Part shown: piece by piece, positions 1-7,420 of the stretch
How positions within the stretch are numbered: position 1 is the first letter of the stretch
Layout of the letters: each line of letters opens with the position of its first letter
Source: an uncultured Nitrospina sp.
GTDB taxonomy: Bacteria > Nitrospinota > Nitrospinia > Nitrospinales > VA-1
Length of the DNA: 32,916 bases
Direction: 5' to 3'
Assembly: GCA_913044145.1 (NCBI GenBank)
Contig: CAJWOD010000001.1
Coordinates: forward strand, 1-32,916
Translations under genes and position numbers: made by a program
The notes under the pieces: model-generated
The model's input: only the letters and a program-made list of their open reading frames with translations
Told to the model about the DNA's origin: nothing
Database searches by the model: none

Positions 1-314
1 CCTTTTCCCCAGTTATTATTGTTTATAGACTCAAAATGCTGGCGAGTTTCCCCACCCAAAGTCAAATAGAGGGACTCGGTTTTATTGAGTGGGATGTATT
101 TTATAGAGTCAAAAAAATCTGTACGCTTAGCAGGGTTTTTTAAAAATCTATAATCTTCTTTATATCGAGATTGCTTAAAGAAAGGACGTTCATTTTCAGC
201 CCATGCGGAAATTTGAGCCCAAACCATCATAATCATCAGCATCAAAACCTTGAAGAGGTTATAACCTGATATCAAATTTAATTTCCTTATACAAAAAAAC
301 ATTTTTTTCAACAT
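1..314 (-). CDS. Alginate-export-type outer membrane protein, N-terminal part (cut by window edge)
   Basis: An open frame on the minus strand starts at the ATG at 314 (or the in-frame ATG at 302) and runs off the window with no stop, giving 104 codons. Residues 1-20 are basic, then a hydrophobic stretch rich in Met and Leu ends in an Ala-Trp-Ala type cleavage site near residue 42, which looks like a signal peptide. The mature start has the pattern RYKEDYRFL, then KYIPL, then YLTLGGETRQHFES. From memory this is the conserved beginning of alginate-export family (Alginate_exp) outer-membrane barrels, which pass anionic polysaccharides or other small solutes. Coding character is good: there is no stop and the protein pattern is coherent. 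The family call rests on a short N-terminus, and the substrate cannot be stated. The gene is divergent from the small membrane protein at 390; the 75 bp between them would have to hold both promoters. Confidence 0.7.
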   Translation of the reverse strand, partial: MLKKMFFCIRKLNLISGYNLFKVLMLMIMMVWAQISAWAENERPFFKQSRYKEDYRFLKNPAKRTDFFDSIKYIPLNKTESLYLTLGGETRQHFESINNNNWGK

Positions 315-389
315 GGATATAAATTTGTAATGCGACTTATATTTTTGAGAGAATGAATATCTAACTTTATCACTTTTACTGGTAAAAAT

Positions 390-728
390 TTGCTCACACA
401 AGCGCAGAATCAGATTATTTATCTTATGTTTTTGAATGGTCTGCTTTTTTTGGGTCTAAATTTTATTGCTTATTCAATAATTTTTCCAGGCCCAAAAGGC
501 TCCAAACGAATAGGCTATATGTTTATTACTTGTGGGTTTCTGGCTTACCTGGTGCAACAAATTTATCAGGGCATGCTTGCTCTTGATTACCCGCAAGAAA
601 ATGTGAGCGGATTAATTTTAAGTGGTTTAGTGATACCCGTTTTTTTTACATCAATATTTTATTACCGAATCAAACGCAACCGAATAGAGAAAGAACAACA
701 AACAAAAATTAAGGAAAGTAATGATTGA
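390..728 (+). CDS. Small hydrophobic membrane protein, unknown function
   Basis: A 112-residue protein with three predicted membrane segments (about residues 8-32, 40-62 and 73-92) and a short, highly charged C-terminal tail rich in Lys, Arg and Glu that should face the cytoplasm. I recognise no family. The start taken here is a TTG at 390 preceded by a weak purine stretch. The first in-frame ATG is codon 13 at 426, so the true start is uncertain, and starting there would shorten the first membrane helix. The 3' end overlaps the threonine aldolase start by 8 bases, so the two genes are almost certainly co-transcribed and translationally coupled. The context does not otherwise suggest a role. 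Confidence 0.6.
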   Translation: MLTQAQNQIIYLMFLNGLLFLGLNFIAYSIIFPGPKGSKRIGYMFITCGFLAYLVQQIYQGMLALDYPQENVSGLILSGLVIPVFFTSIFYYRIKRNRIEKEQQTKIKESND

Positions 729-1755
729 TCTAAGAAGCGATACCTTCACTTATCCTACAAAATCCATGCGCGAAGCTATGGCAATGGCCGAAGTTGGAGA
801 CGATGTTTTTCAAGAAGATCCTACCGTCAAAAAGCTTGAAACCTTAGCCGCTGAAAAAACTGGAAAAGAAGCAGCCCTTTTCGTCCCCAGCGGTACTATG
901 GGAAATCTGATTAGCGTGCTCAGCCATTGCCATCGAGGCGATGAGATTTTACTTGGGGACAAAAGCCATATATCCCTTTATGAGGTAGGTGGAGTTTCTG
1001 CTTTGGGAGGGATCCATCCGCGCACCCTACCCAATAATAATGATGGAACCATTTCCATAGAAATATTGGAAAAAGGAATCCGGCACTTAGATATTCATTC
1101 CCCGCCAACTCGCTTGATTTGTCTAGAAAACACCCATAACTTCTGCCAAGGATCACCCCTTCACCCTGATTACATGATGATCGTTGGGGATCTGGCAAAG
1201 AAATATGGATTAAAAATCCATATCGACGGAGCAAGAATCTTTAACGCAGCTGTGGCTCTGAAAGTGCCTGTTTCAAAATTAACGGAGCAAGCAGACTCGG
1301 TAATGTTTTGCCTTTCGAAAGGACTTTCTGCACCCGTGGGTTCACTGGTTTGTGGGTCGGCGGAGTTTATTGACAAAGCTAGAAAAGTCCGAAAAATGGT
1401 GGGCGGGGGAATGAGACAGGCCGGACATATTGCTGCCGCTGGAATAATCTCCTTAGTCAATCTAGTAGATAGGCTTCAGGAAGACCACGAAAACGCAAAA
1501 ATGCTCGCAACCCAAATATCTGATATGAAGGGAATTGAATTAGACAAATCCAATATAAAAACAAATATAATATTCTTCAAATTGAAGGGATTGGATGGGA
1601 ATTTATTCCTCCAACAGTTGGAAAAAAAACAAATCAAAATTCTTATGACCGATACTGATGCGGGTATTTTTCGTGCTGTTTTACATCGTGATGTGTCAAA
1701 AAAACAAGTAGAAACTGTTATCAAGTCCTTTGAATCTATATTAGGTAAGGAATGA
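721..1755 (+). CDS. ltaE: Low-specificity L-threonine aldolase
   Basis: Pyridoxal-phosphate enzyme that cleaves L-threonine or L-allo-threonine to glycine and acetaldehyde in the cytoplasm. The 344-residue length is normal for the family. The N-terminus MIDLRSDTFTYPT is characteristic. Visible active-site elements are the PSGTMGN loop (residues 56-62), the cofactor-facing His in the KSHI segment near residue 83, HIDGAR (167-172, with Asp169 to hold the cofactor pyridine nitrogen), and the Schiff-base Lys200 in CLSKGL. The ATG at 721 lies inside the end of the preceding gene, with an AAGGAAAG ribosome-binding site just upstream. The omega subunit gene follows after 71 bp but has its own promoter. 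In this window the enzyme is a possible source of the glycine used by the cleavage system (gcvPB at 14978); that link is inferred from function only. Confidence 0.95.
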   Translation: MIDLRSDTFTYPTKSMREAMAMAEVGDDVFQEDPTVKKLETLAAEKTGKEAALFVPSGTMGNLISVLSHCHRGDEILLGDKSHISLYEVGGVSALGGIHPRTLPNNNDGTISIEILEKGIRHLDIHSPPTRLICLENTHNFCQGSPLHPDYMMIVGDLAKKYGLKIHIDGARIFNAAVALKVPVSKLTEQADSVMFCLSKGLSAPVGSLVCGSAEFIDKARKVRKMVGGGMRQAGHIAAAGIISLVNLVDRLQEDHENAKMLATQISDMKGIELDKSNIKTNIIFFKLKGLDGNLFLQQLEKKQIKILMTDTDAGIFRAVLHRDVSKKQVETVIKSFESILGKE

Positions 1756-1768
1756 AGTTTAATGTTAT

Positions 1769-1796
1769 TTGACAGTTTCCTAGATTTCTCTATAAT
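1769..1796 (+). promoter_or_regulatory. Near-consensus sigma-70 type promoter for rpoZ
   Basis: TTGACA at 1769-1774 and TATAAT at 1791-1796 are both perfect hexamers, separated by 16 bp. The expected transcription start is near 1803, about 24 nt upstream of the rpoZ ATG. It lies in the short gap after the aldolase gene, so rpoZ can be transcribed on its own. Confidence 0.8.
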
Positions 1797-1826
1797 GATC
1801 TGGAACTTTAACTAAACAGGAATATC

Positions 1827-2063
1827 ATGATCGAATTAGAAATGCAGGACAGAATGGAACTGGTTCGTGAGGCACAAGATGTTGTCAAAAGTCGGTATCT
1901 CTTATGTATCTTGGTTGCTCAGCGAATTCATCAATTAGAAAATGGTGCCGAACCTACCATTGAATGTGACCCAGAGGATCATAATAATCCGAAAATGTTC
2001 TTTGAAATGGCTTTAAGAGAAATTATAGATGGCAATATGGATCTAGAACAGGTTACAATGTAA
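1827..2063 (+). CDS. rpoZ: DNA-directed RNA polymerase omega subunit
   Basis: A 78-residue protein matching the omega family, which helps fold and hold the beta-prime subunit in RNA polymerase. The signature parts are visible: the SRY segment at residues 22-24 (the family's NRYELV region), the AQRIHQL helix (31-37), the GAEPTIE segment (40-46) corresponding to GAEPLVE, and ALREIIDGN (62-70) corresponding to the conserved IALREI-x-G motif. The ATG at 1827 has an AGGA ribosome-binding site about 6 nt upstream. The gene is monocistronic here; gmk and spoT, its usual partners in Proteobacteria, are absent. After the stop there is no strong hairpin with a U-run before the convergent gene ending at 2260. 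Confidence 0.9.
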   Translation: MIELEMQDRMELVREAQDVVKSRYLLCILVAQRIHQLENGAEPTIECDPEDHNNPKMFFEMALREIIDGNMDLEQVTM

Positions 2064-2259
2064 GAAGAATTGCTCCCCCAAGGCAACCCGCCCAAAGTAA
2101 TTAAAAGTTTAAAAGCTAATACCACTTACACTCATACTTGACCTCAAAATGTTTTTATCCAACGCAAGTGGTCTTTAATACTGAAGACTTGGGTAATCGA
2201 TCGGTCTAAAATAGTAAATATTTTTTGGCTTTTCTATTTCGGGAAAGGCTAGTACTAAT

Positions 2260-2922
2260 TTATTTGGGCTGGGCTGATTTGGCACATCTAAATCCGACGT
2301 TAAATAAACGAGATTTAGCATAAATGCTCATACGACTGCTCGGGGTTATTAAGTTAGCTGAGACATTAAAGGCTCCACCCATTACCACTCTTTTATCAAG
2401 TGTTTCACCTGAATATTCGCTTAGCTTAGCATCTGCAGTTGATGTCCACTCCCAAACATTGCCCGCTGTGTCGAATAACCCAAAAGGGTTTGGTTGTTTT
2501 TGGCCGACTGGGTGGTGACCAAGATCGTAATCTCCTCCATACCAAGCATAAGCCGCATCAGGTTTTTTACCCCAAAAATATTTTGTATTTGTTTGACCTT
2601 TTGCTGCTTTTTCCCACTCTTCTTGACTAGGCAACCTTTTACCTATTTTTTTACAATATGATGCGGCCTTATACCAAGTTATTTGCTCAGCAGGATGATT
2701 TTCACCTTTAAAAGAAAAATTTGCTCTTCCCATAACTTCCTTATACTTTTGTTGCGTAACTTCAGTCTTGTCAATATAGAAAGTATCAAGATCAATTAAT
2801 CTTTTTGATGTCCCGGCCTTGGGTTTTCCATGGGGTATTAAGGCCATCTCAGTTTCATTTCCAAAAAGATTTGCAGGGAGAAAGACTATTAGTATTAAAA
2901 TTGATATTATATGTCTTAGCAT
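2260..2922 (-). CDS. Secreted SUMF1/FGE-fold protein, probably non-catalytic
   Basis: A 220-residue protein with an N-terminal signal peptide (hydrophobic residues 4-20, cleavage near Gly-Asn-Glu at 21-23), followed by one formylglycine-generating-enzyme-fold domain. The fold is recognised by FYIDKTEVTQQKY (near residues 48-60), ITWYKAASYCKKIGKRLPSQEEWEKAA, FGLFDTAGNVWEWT and the terminal NVGFRC. The two cysteines that catalyse formylglycine formation, normally following the RGGSW element, are not present: here the element is VMGGAFN and the following stretch has no Cys until GFRC. It is therefore better read as a structural or ligand-binding member than as a sulfatase-activating enzyme. It starts 3 bp after the stop of a 49-residue membrane peptide gene, so the pair forms an operon. 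The partner process is unknown. Confidence 0.8.
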   Translation of the reverse strand: MLRHIISILILIVFLPANLFGNETEMALIPHGKPKAGTSKRLIDLDTFYIDKTEVTQQKYKEVMGRANFSFKGENHPAEQITWYKAASYCKKIGKRLPSQEEWEKAAKGQTNTKYFWGKKPDAAYAWYGGDYDLGHHPVGQKQPNPFGLFDTAGNVWEWTSTADAKLSEYSGETLDKRVVMGGAFNVSANLITPSSRMSIYAKSRLFNVGFRCAKSAQPK

Positions 2923-2925
2923 ATA

Positions 2926-3075
2926 TTAAAATTTATTTTTATCGTCTTTTCTTTTTGATTTTGGGAAGTTTTTAGAAGAACCTGAAATCTTCAAAAATCC
3001 ACGTAATATAACCAACCCTACAATGATATAAACTATACTATAAAGTATGTAGTTTGCTTTATCTGGTATAGACAT
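2926..3075 (-). CDS. Small single-pass membrane protein, 49 residues
   Basis: A short frame with ATG at 3073-3075 and TAA at 2926-2928. A full GGAGG ribosome-binding site sits 7 nt before the ATG, which is the strongest argument that it is translated. The product has one hydrophobic segment (about residues 9-28: a tyrosine-rich start, then IVGLVIL) and a basic, polar tail rich in Lys, Ser and Asp. I recognise no family. Its stop lies 3 bp before the start of the secreted SUMF1-like gene, so the two are probably co-translated. The 100 bp upstream is occupied mainly by the terminator of the respiratory operon, and I see no convincing separate promoter. Expression may depend on read-through or on a weak promoter downstream of the hairpin. 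Confidence 0.7.
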   Translation of the reverse strand: MSIPDKANYILYSIVYIIVGLVILRGFLKISGSSKNFPKSKRKDDKNKF

Positions 3076-3121
3076 TTTTTAACCTCCATACTACATATTC
3101 TCCAGTTTCCTAGCTTTAAAC

Positions 3122-3155
3122 AAAAAAAAACCCGCCGAAAATTTCGGCGGGCTTT
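3122..3155 (-). terminator. Intrinsic terminator of the cytochrome operon
   Basis: An 8-10 bp G+C-rich stem (3131-3151: CCCGCCGA paired with TCGGCGGG around a short AT loop) is followed on the minus strand by nine T residues (3122-3130). It lies 20 bp beyond the stop of the last cytochrome gene. On the plus strand the hairpin is followed by a weaker T-rich run, so some bidirectional activity is possible. Confidence 0.85.
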
Positions 3156-3175
3156 CTTTTAAAAACTTCTAATGA

Positions 3176-4927
3176 CTATTTAGGAAGCTCGTCACGCTGG
3201 ACCTTCCCTTCGTCATACATTTTCCGTGTTCGCTTTGTCATCCATACCAACCAACCCTGGAAGCAGATGAAAACTGCTGCAATGATTGGAGGCATGTAGT
3301 AAAGCGACGCAGGTAACGCAGGTTTCAGAATGGTGTAATACCATGTCGAGATAGCCATATGCTCATCATGCTCTTTATCCCAACCTGCCCATTGCATGAA
3401 ACTAACTGGAATGAACTGTTCAGAAGGAATCTGAACATCATCCGCACCTTCCGTCGTTAATGACCGCTTGAACATAACTTTGACACGACCCTGATGGAAA
3501 ATGGAGTCAACAACTTCAACTTTTCCTTCAGATTCTTTCTCAGAAATTGCATCAAAACCGTTACCTTTGAATTCTTGTACGGTTACGTCCAATTGATAGC
3601 CTTTTTCATTGGGCGGATTAGTCGCGTTATAATCCTTAGCCAAGAAGTTAGCCTTCCAAACGTCAACCGGCTTCTTAGAATCTCCATAGATAAAATACGG
3701 TTTTTCAGCGCCAAAAAGATCTTGTAATTGCCCCGGCCATTGGATTGCTACGGCATCGGGATATTCCGGATCCGTTGACAAGAACCTATTGTCGAATTCA
3801 ACAAGGTAGTAGACAGCATTTTCCTCTGCGCTCCATCGTGAACTTACCCAGAGGTTATCTGTTTTAGGGTCGAAATTACGTTTTCCCCTAGTGATCTGAC
3901 CCGCCATTGCGATGTAATGCCTCATTGGATTCTCAATCGTCTCTTCGGAAAGAGGAACAATTCTGTGATCCGTATATGAGGACTGCCAGCTTGGGTCATC
4001 AATTTTTGGAACCACCGGACCCTCTGTATAAACAGACTGAATAAGAAAGTCAGGAACTGGTTTGTTAGTCAGTGGGTCAATTTTCTTTCGCGGGCAAAGT
4101 GAGTTTACAAACGCCGCAACTTGCCAACGCTCCTTACCGGTCATCTGCTCCCGAAAGTTTGGCATAGGTGAACCATTCAAACCCGTCGAAATGGTACGGG
4201 CAACATTGAATGGATTAAAAGGATCACGGCGAGCTCCTCGGAAGTTCCAGCATTCCTGCCAGTTTGCTGCAACAATCGGGAAACCCCAATCATCCTTCAT
4301 GGTTGGGTTACCATCTCCTCGACCCTCGCCACCATGACACTCCATGCATTTATTTTTAATGAAGAGTTCCTTACCCGCATCAATATGCTCTTGAGGAACC
4401 CCTAGGTGGTATGGTCCTTTAGTCGCTGCCCATGGGGCATCTCCGAGTGGTCCTTTTCCATTATCAGCCGCTATACCGGTGATAACATTATTCACTTCTT
4501 CATCTTCAGTGTCATCAAAGGATCGATCCTGGACCAGAGTTTTTACAAAATTCACGACAGCTACGATTTCATCCTCCGACAAAAACTCACCCCAGGCAGG
4601 CATTGCTGAGCCCTGGAGGCCATTTTTTACGGTTTTGATTAAATCTGATTCCATTGGGAGCTCCCCTGAATCCGTTGTGCGGATTTTGAAAGTTCCCTGG
4701 ATGAAGTTACGTGGTCGAGTGTACAGACGTTCTGCAGAAGGGCCATCACCACCTCCTTCTACCCCGTGACACCAGACACAACGTTTAAAATAAACCTTCT
4801 TTCCCTTTTCTAGCAGGTCTTTTTTGACTCCATCCGGCACACCGGCAAATACTGCCCCCGGTGCTGCGAACAACGCCACTGCCAGAAAAAACATAAATAG
4901 GCGTTTGATGTAGTTATTATTTGTCAT
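3176..4927 (-). CDS. Membrane-anchored diheme cytochrome c with C-terminal EB_dh-type heme-binding domain
   Basis: A 583-residue protein. The ATG at 4927 was chosen because GGAA lies 6 nt upstream and it gives a clean signal peptide (residues 1-28, ending AVFA); a longer frame reaches into the upstream gene. Two class I cytochrome c domains follow: CVWCH at 50-54 with a likely Met ligand at 109 (SAMPAW), and CMECH at 194-198 with Met 255 (SPMPNF). Residues of about 300-520 resemble the ethylbenzene-dehydrogenase-type heme b domain found in gamma subunits of DMSO-reductase family enzymes, including NxrC candidates of nitrite oxidizers. A membrane helix near 540-562 and a basic tail anchor the C-terminus. 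The protein should sit on the periplasmic side and carry electrons between donors and the oxidase encoded upstream in the same operon. The c-type domains are certain; the EB_dh assignment is recognition of pattern, not a search. Confidence 0.85.
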   Translation of the reverse strand: MTNNNYIKRLFMFFLAVALFAAPGAVFAGVPDGVKKDLLEKGKKVYFKRCVWCHGVEGGGDGPSAERLYTRPRNFIQGTFKIRTTDSGELPMESDLIKTVKNGLQGSAMPAWGEFLSEDEIVAVVNFVKTLVQDRSFDDTEDEEVNNVITGIAADNGKGPLGDAPWAATKGPYHLGVPQEHIDAGKELFIKNKCMECHGGEGRGDGNPTMKDDWGFPIVAANWQECWNFRGARRDPFNPFNVARTISTGLNGSPMPNFREQMTGKERWQVAAFVNSLCPRKKIDPLTNKPVPDFLIQSVYTEGPVVPKIDDPSWQSSYTDHRIVPLSEETIENPMRHYIAMAGQITRGKRNFDPKTDNLWVSSRWSAEENAVYYLVEFDNRFLSTDPEYPDAVAIQWPGQLQDLFGAEKPYFIYGDSKKPVDVWKANFLAKDYNATNPPNEKGYQLDVTVQEFKGNGFDAISEKESEGKVEVVDSIFHQGRVKVMFKRSLTTEGADDVQIPSEQFIPVSFMQWAGWDKEHDEHMAISTWYYTILKPALPASLYYMPPIIAAVFICFQGWLVWMTKRTRKMYDEGKVQRDELPK

Positions 4928-4970
4928 GGTCATTTCCATATGTTTAGGTTTAGTAACCGTTAAGTTCAAG

Positions 4971-5948
4971 TTATTCCCCACCACCTGAGGTAGAACCTTC
5001 TGTACCAAATGTTCGTGGATGCCAGCCTGTGTACCAATATTCAAACAGGATAACCTTCCAGATCTCCTCGGTTTTTAAATGCTCTTCCCATGGGGGCATT
5101 GCTGAAGACCAGGGGGTAGATTCGTTAGGTAGACCAGGTCCGCCCTTAGACACCCGCCAGAACAGAAATGCTTCCTGCAACATAGCAATGGTACCTGGAT
5201 CAATAAAGTTTGCAGGGGTGGGATTGAACACATGTGAGAACATTCCCAGCCCATTCAACTGATCCCCATGACAGTAATGGCAGTTCTGAAAGAAAATCGT
5301 GCCGCCTTCCGTCACATACTTCATGTACTCATGCTTATCCGCATCGAGAAATGGAAAACTATCTTTGTAGTTATCCTGCTCATCTATACGGAAAGGATTA
5401 TTAGTTGATTCCAGGGGATAAGTCTTGCCATGCACCTTAGTGGTAGCAGGAGGTGCGGGGTGAACCGTCCTCAACTCAACCGGTTCCTGGAAACTCGGAT
5501 AAATCGTGTTATACGTTGCGAACCCTACCAGGATCGGTAAAGCCGTAAAAACAACGATTCGTGCGAGTTTATACTCACCTATAATTGTTTTAACAATAGG
5601 AGCCCTGAATTCCCGAAAAGTCTCTGGATCCTGACTGATATAAAGAAAGGTTCCGATAGACCACATCACCATGTACGTAATAAACAGTGTCCAGGGAATG
5701 TGCGGATACAAAACATAATCATAAAAATAGAACCCAACTGACCAGACAAAAAGCCCTTTAAGAGAAACCGGGGGACTCAGCCTGAGCAATAGGTGCGTAA
5801 TGATCAAATACGCTACAAACAACAAAAAGTAAACGTATCTGTTAAGAATCCAGCCGACCTCCTTCGGTGTAAAAATAGGAAAAATAGCGTTATGAAACAC
5901 CGCTAGGCCGACAACAAATACCAAAAAGCTTACTAAATTTTTATTCAT
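4971..5948 (-). CDS. Multi-pass membrane monoheme cytochrome c
   Basis: A 325-residue protein. Residues 5-150 form about five hydrophobic helices, and the remainder is a periplasmic class I cytochrome c domain with CHYCH at 223-227 and a probable axial Met284 in SSAMPPW. The C-terminus after the heme domain is short and Gly-rich. An AGGAG ribosome-binding site precedes the ATG at 5948. The gene starts 14 bp after the stop of the diheme cytochrome gene upstream in the operon and ends 43 bp before the next one. The membrane part has no motif I can name. It may dock to the bd-like oxidase or take part in quinone contact, but this is inference from the operon. Co-occurrence with the other three products points to one complex. 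Confidence 0.85.
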   Translation of the reverse strand: MNKNLVSFLVFVVGLAVFHNAIFPIFTPKEVGWILNRYVYFLLFVAYLIITHLLLRLSPPVSLKGLFVWSVGFYFYDYVLYPHIPWTLFITYMVMWSIGTFLYISQDPETFREFRAPIVKTIIGEYKLARIVVFTALPILVGFATYNTIYPSFQEPVELRTVHPAPPATTKVHGKTYPLESTNNPFRIDEQDNYKDSFPFLDADKHEYMKYVTEGGTIFFQNCHYCHGDQLNGLGMFSHVFNPTPANFIDPGTIAMLQEAFLFWRVSKGGPGLPNESTPWSSAMPPWEEHLKTEEIWKVILFEYWYTGWHPRTFGTEGSTSGGGE

Positions 5949-5962
5949 TGCTGTCTCCTAAA

Positions 5963-7336
5963 TTAACTGCCAGCCGGGGGTTCGGTCTGACTAATAAAAT
6001 CCACAAGCTTATCGAGAGCCCGAACTGATAGCTGCTCCCCAAAGGTTGTGGGCATTAACCCATCCGGATATGATTCTCCGGCTTCTTCATTAAATACCAC
6101 ATAACACCCAGGGCACAGGATTGATTCCTTTACATATTCCTTGGTGTTCGTTGCTTTTCCTTTATAATTTGGATCTTTGATCCGTTCCGGCGCATTAATT
6201 TTCTCATGAAGTTTCGGCCCCAACTCACCAACCGCACCTTCAACGCCCGGAATCGTGTGACAAAGCGGACAACCCAGTGTGTTGATCATTGTCTGGATAT
6301 CCTCATTACCCGTCACGAAAACGGGGCCTTCCTCCTCATCTCCACCACTATCCTCCTCTACAACAGCACCACCGGTATTACCGGCATCATCCTGAGGTAA
6401 AGGAACGGTCACCGACGCAAATTCGCCCGGCGTATCCTTGGATTGAAGATAAGCGACTACAGCGTTTACCTCAACGCGACTCAAACTGATTGGCGGCTTG
6501 ACGATGACAGGCATTGGACTCTTAGTATCGTTAGCCTTACCAAAACCTTTTACCACATAACAGGTCGGACACATTAAAGACTCACGGAGGTAATCTTCTC
6601 CGATAAATTCATCCGGGCCACCTGCACGTCGATACTCTTCCGGTACCTCATCATGCTTACCCTTAACAATTCCAGAGGCTGGTTCTACTTCACCAACCGC
6701 CACAGGGCTTGTCGCATACCTATCCTCTTTTACGCGATCGTGACTTCTTTTCTCAACACCAAAAAGGTTTGGACAACGACCCATATGATCGCCAGGGTCG
6801 AAGGTGTGACAAAGAGGACACTGACCTTTTCCGATAGATTTCTGACCGGCAACCTGTTTGGCGCCAAAAATAATTACGCGCCCCATTTCAGCAAATTCTT
6901 CCATGGTCATATCACCCACAACCGCTGCTTCCTTGGGGGGTGGGTCAGATCGCTGTTGCGGCAACCAGTTGGTATAGCCCGCAAGCAGAACCGAAATTGT
7001 AGTATAGAAGAAAAAGGCTCTAATAATCGGTGCGGACTGCCTTTCAATTTTATTACTCTTGAAGAAAACTCCCCAAACCAACAACATAAAGAGAATAGTC
7101 CAAAGATAAGTTGAGAAAAAGAATACTAATTGATCTCCTTGAACAAGGCTGAACATATGCACGGTCATCAAAAAACAGGTGATGGCCATCGCCCCAAAAA
7201 TACCACCCCAGAGAGTCGAGTTAATTCCCTCCCTTTCTCTACAATGCTGGATAACATTGCCGAAAACATAAAGAGCAAATACGGCAAACATTATCGACAA
7301 AAATGAAAATAATATGTCATGCTGCTCTGGTAACAT
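5963..7336 (-). CDS. Membrane cytochrome c with two tandem heme domains, each bearing an extra CPxC pair
   Basis: A 457-residue protein with four N-terminal membrane helices (about residues 8-30, 42-64, 68-93 and 104-121), followed by two cytochrome c domains joined by an acidic linker (about 315-340). Domain 1 has CPLCH at 173-177 and Met275 in SPMP. Domain 2 has CPLCH at 356-360 and Met428 in GLMP. Between heme site and Met ligand each domain carries a further cysteine pair, CPTCYVV at 256-262 and CPGCYVV at 408-414. In ordinary class I cytochromes this place reads roughly PxxYVV without cysteines. These pairs end in Tyr rather than His, so they are not standard heme sites; a disulfide or metal site is more likely. 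GGAGG precedes the ATG at 7336. It is the second gene of the oxidase operon. Confidence 0.85.
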   Translation of the reverse strand: MLPEQHDILFSFLSIMFAVFALYVFGNVIQHCREREGINSTLWGGIFGAMAITCFLMTVHMFSLVQGDQLVFFFSTYLWTILFMLLVWGVFFKSNKIERQSAPIIRAFFFYTTISVLLAGYTNWLPQQRSDPPPKEAAVVGDMTMEEFAEMGRVIIFGAKQVAGQKSIGKGQCPLCHTFDPGDHMGRCPNLFGVEKRSHDRVKEDRYATSPVAVGEVEPASGIVKGKHDEVPEEYRRAGGPDEFIGEDYLRESLMCPTCYVVKGFGKANDTKSPMPVIVKPPISLSRVEVNAVVAYLQSKDTPGEFASVTVPLPQDDAGNTGGAVVEEDSGGDEEEGPVFVTGNEDIQTMINTLGCPLCHTIPGVEGAVGELGPKLHEKINAPERIKDPNYKGKATNTKEYVKESILCPGCYVVFNEEAGESYPDGLMPTTFGEQLSVRALDKLVDFISQTEPPAGS

Positions 7337-7420
7337 TTTTTCCCTTCCTCCTATACCCTCAGATTAAATCAGGGTTGAGCACCACATTATTTCGCGGCAC
7401 TCAACCCAAATCGATAATTG

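Noticed and set aside
2122..2172. ACCACTT / AAGTGGT inverted repeat after rpoZ as a terminator
   Set aside because: The arms are about 36 bp apart with a long unstructured loop and no U-run on either strand.
2260..2922. Formylglycine-generating sulfatase-maturation enzyme
   Set aside because: The fold matches, but the two catalytic cysteines after the GG element are missing and no sulfatase gene is present, so an enzymatic label would be misleading.
4928..5044. 39-codon N-terminal extension of the diheme EB_dh cytochrome
   Set aside because: It overlaps the end of the upstream cytochrome gene, lacks a ribosome-binding site and would bury the signal peptide.
6653..7114. 153-codon frame on the plus strand inside the diheme cytochrome gene
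   Set aside because: It lies antisense to a gene with clear CXXCH domains and good ribosome binding; its product has no recognisable pattern and no ribosome-binding site.
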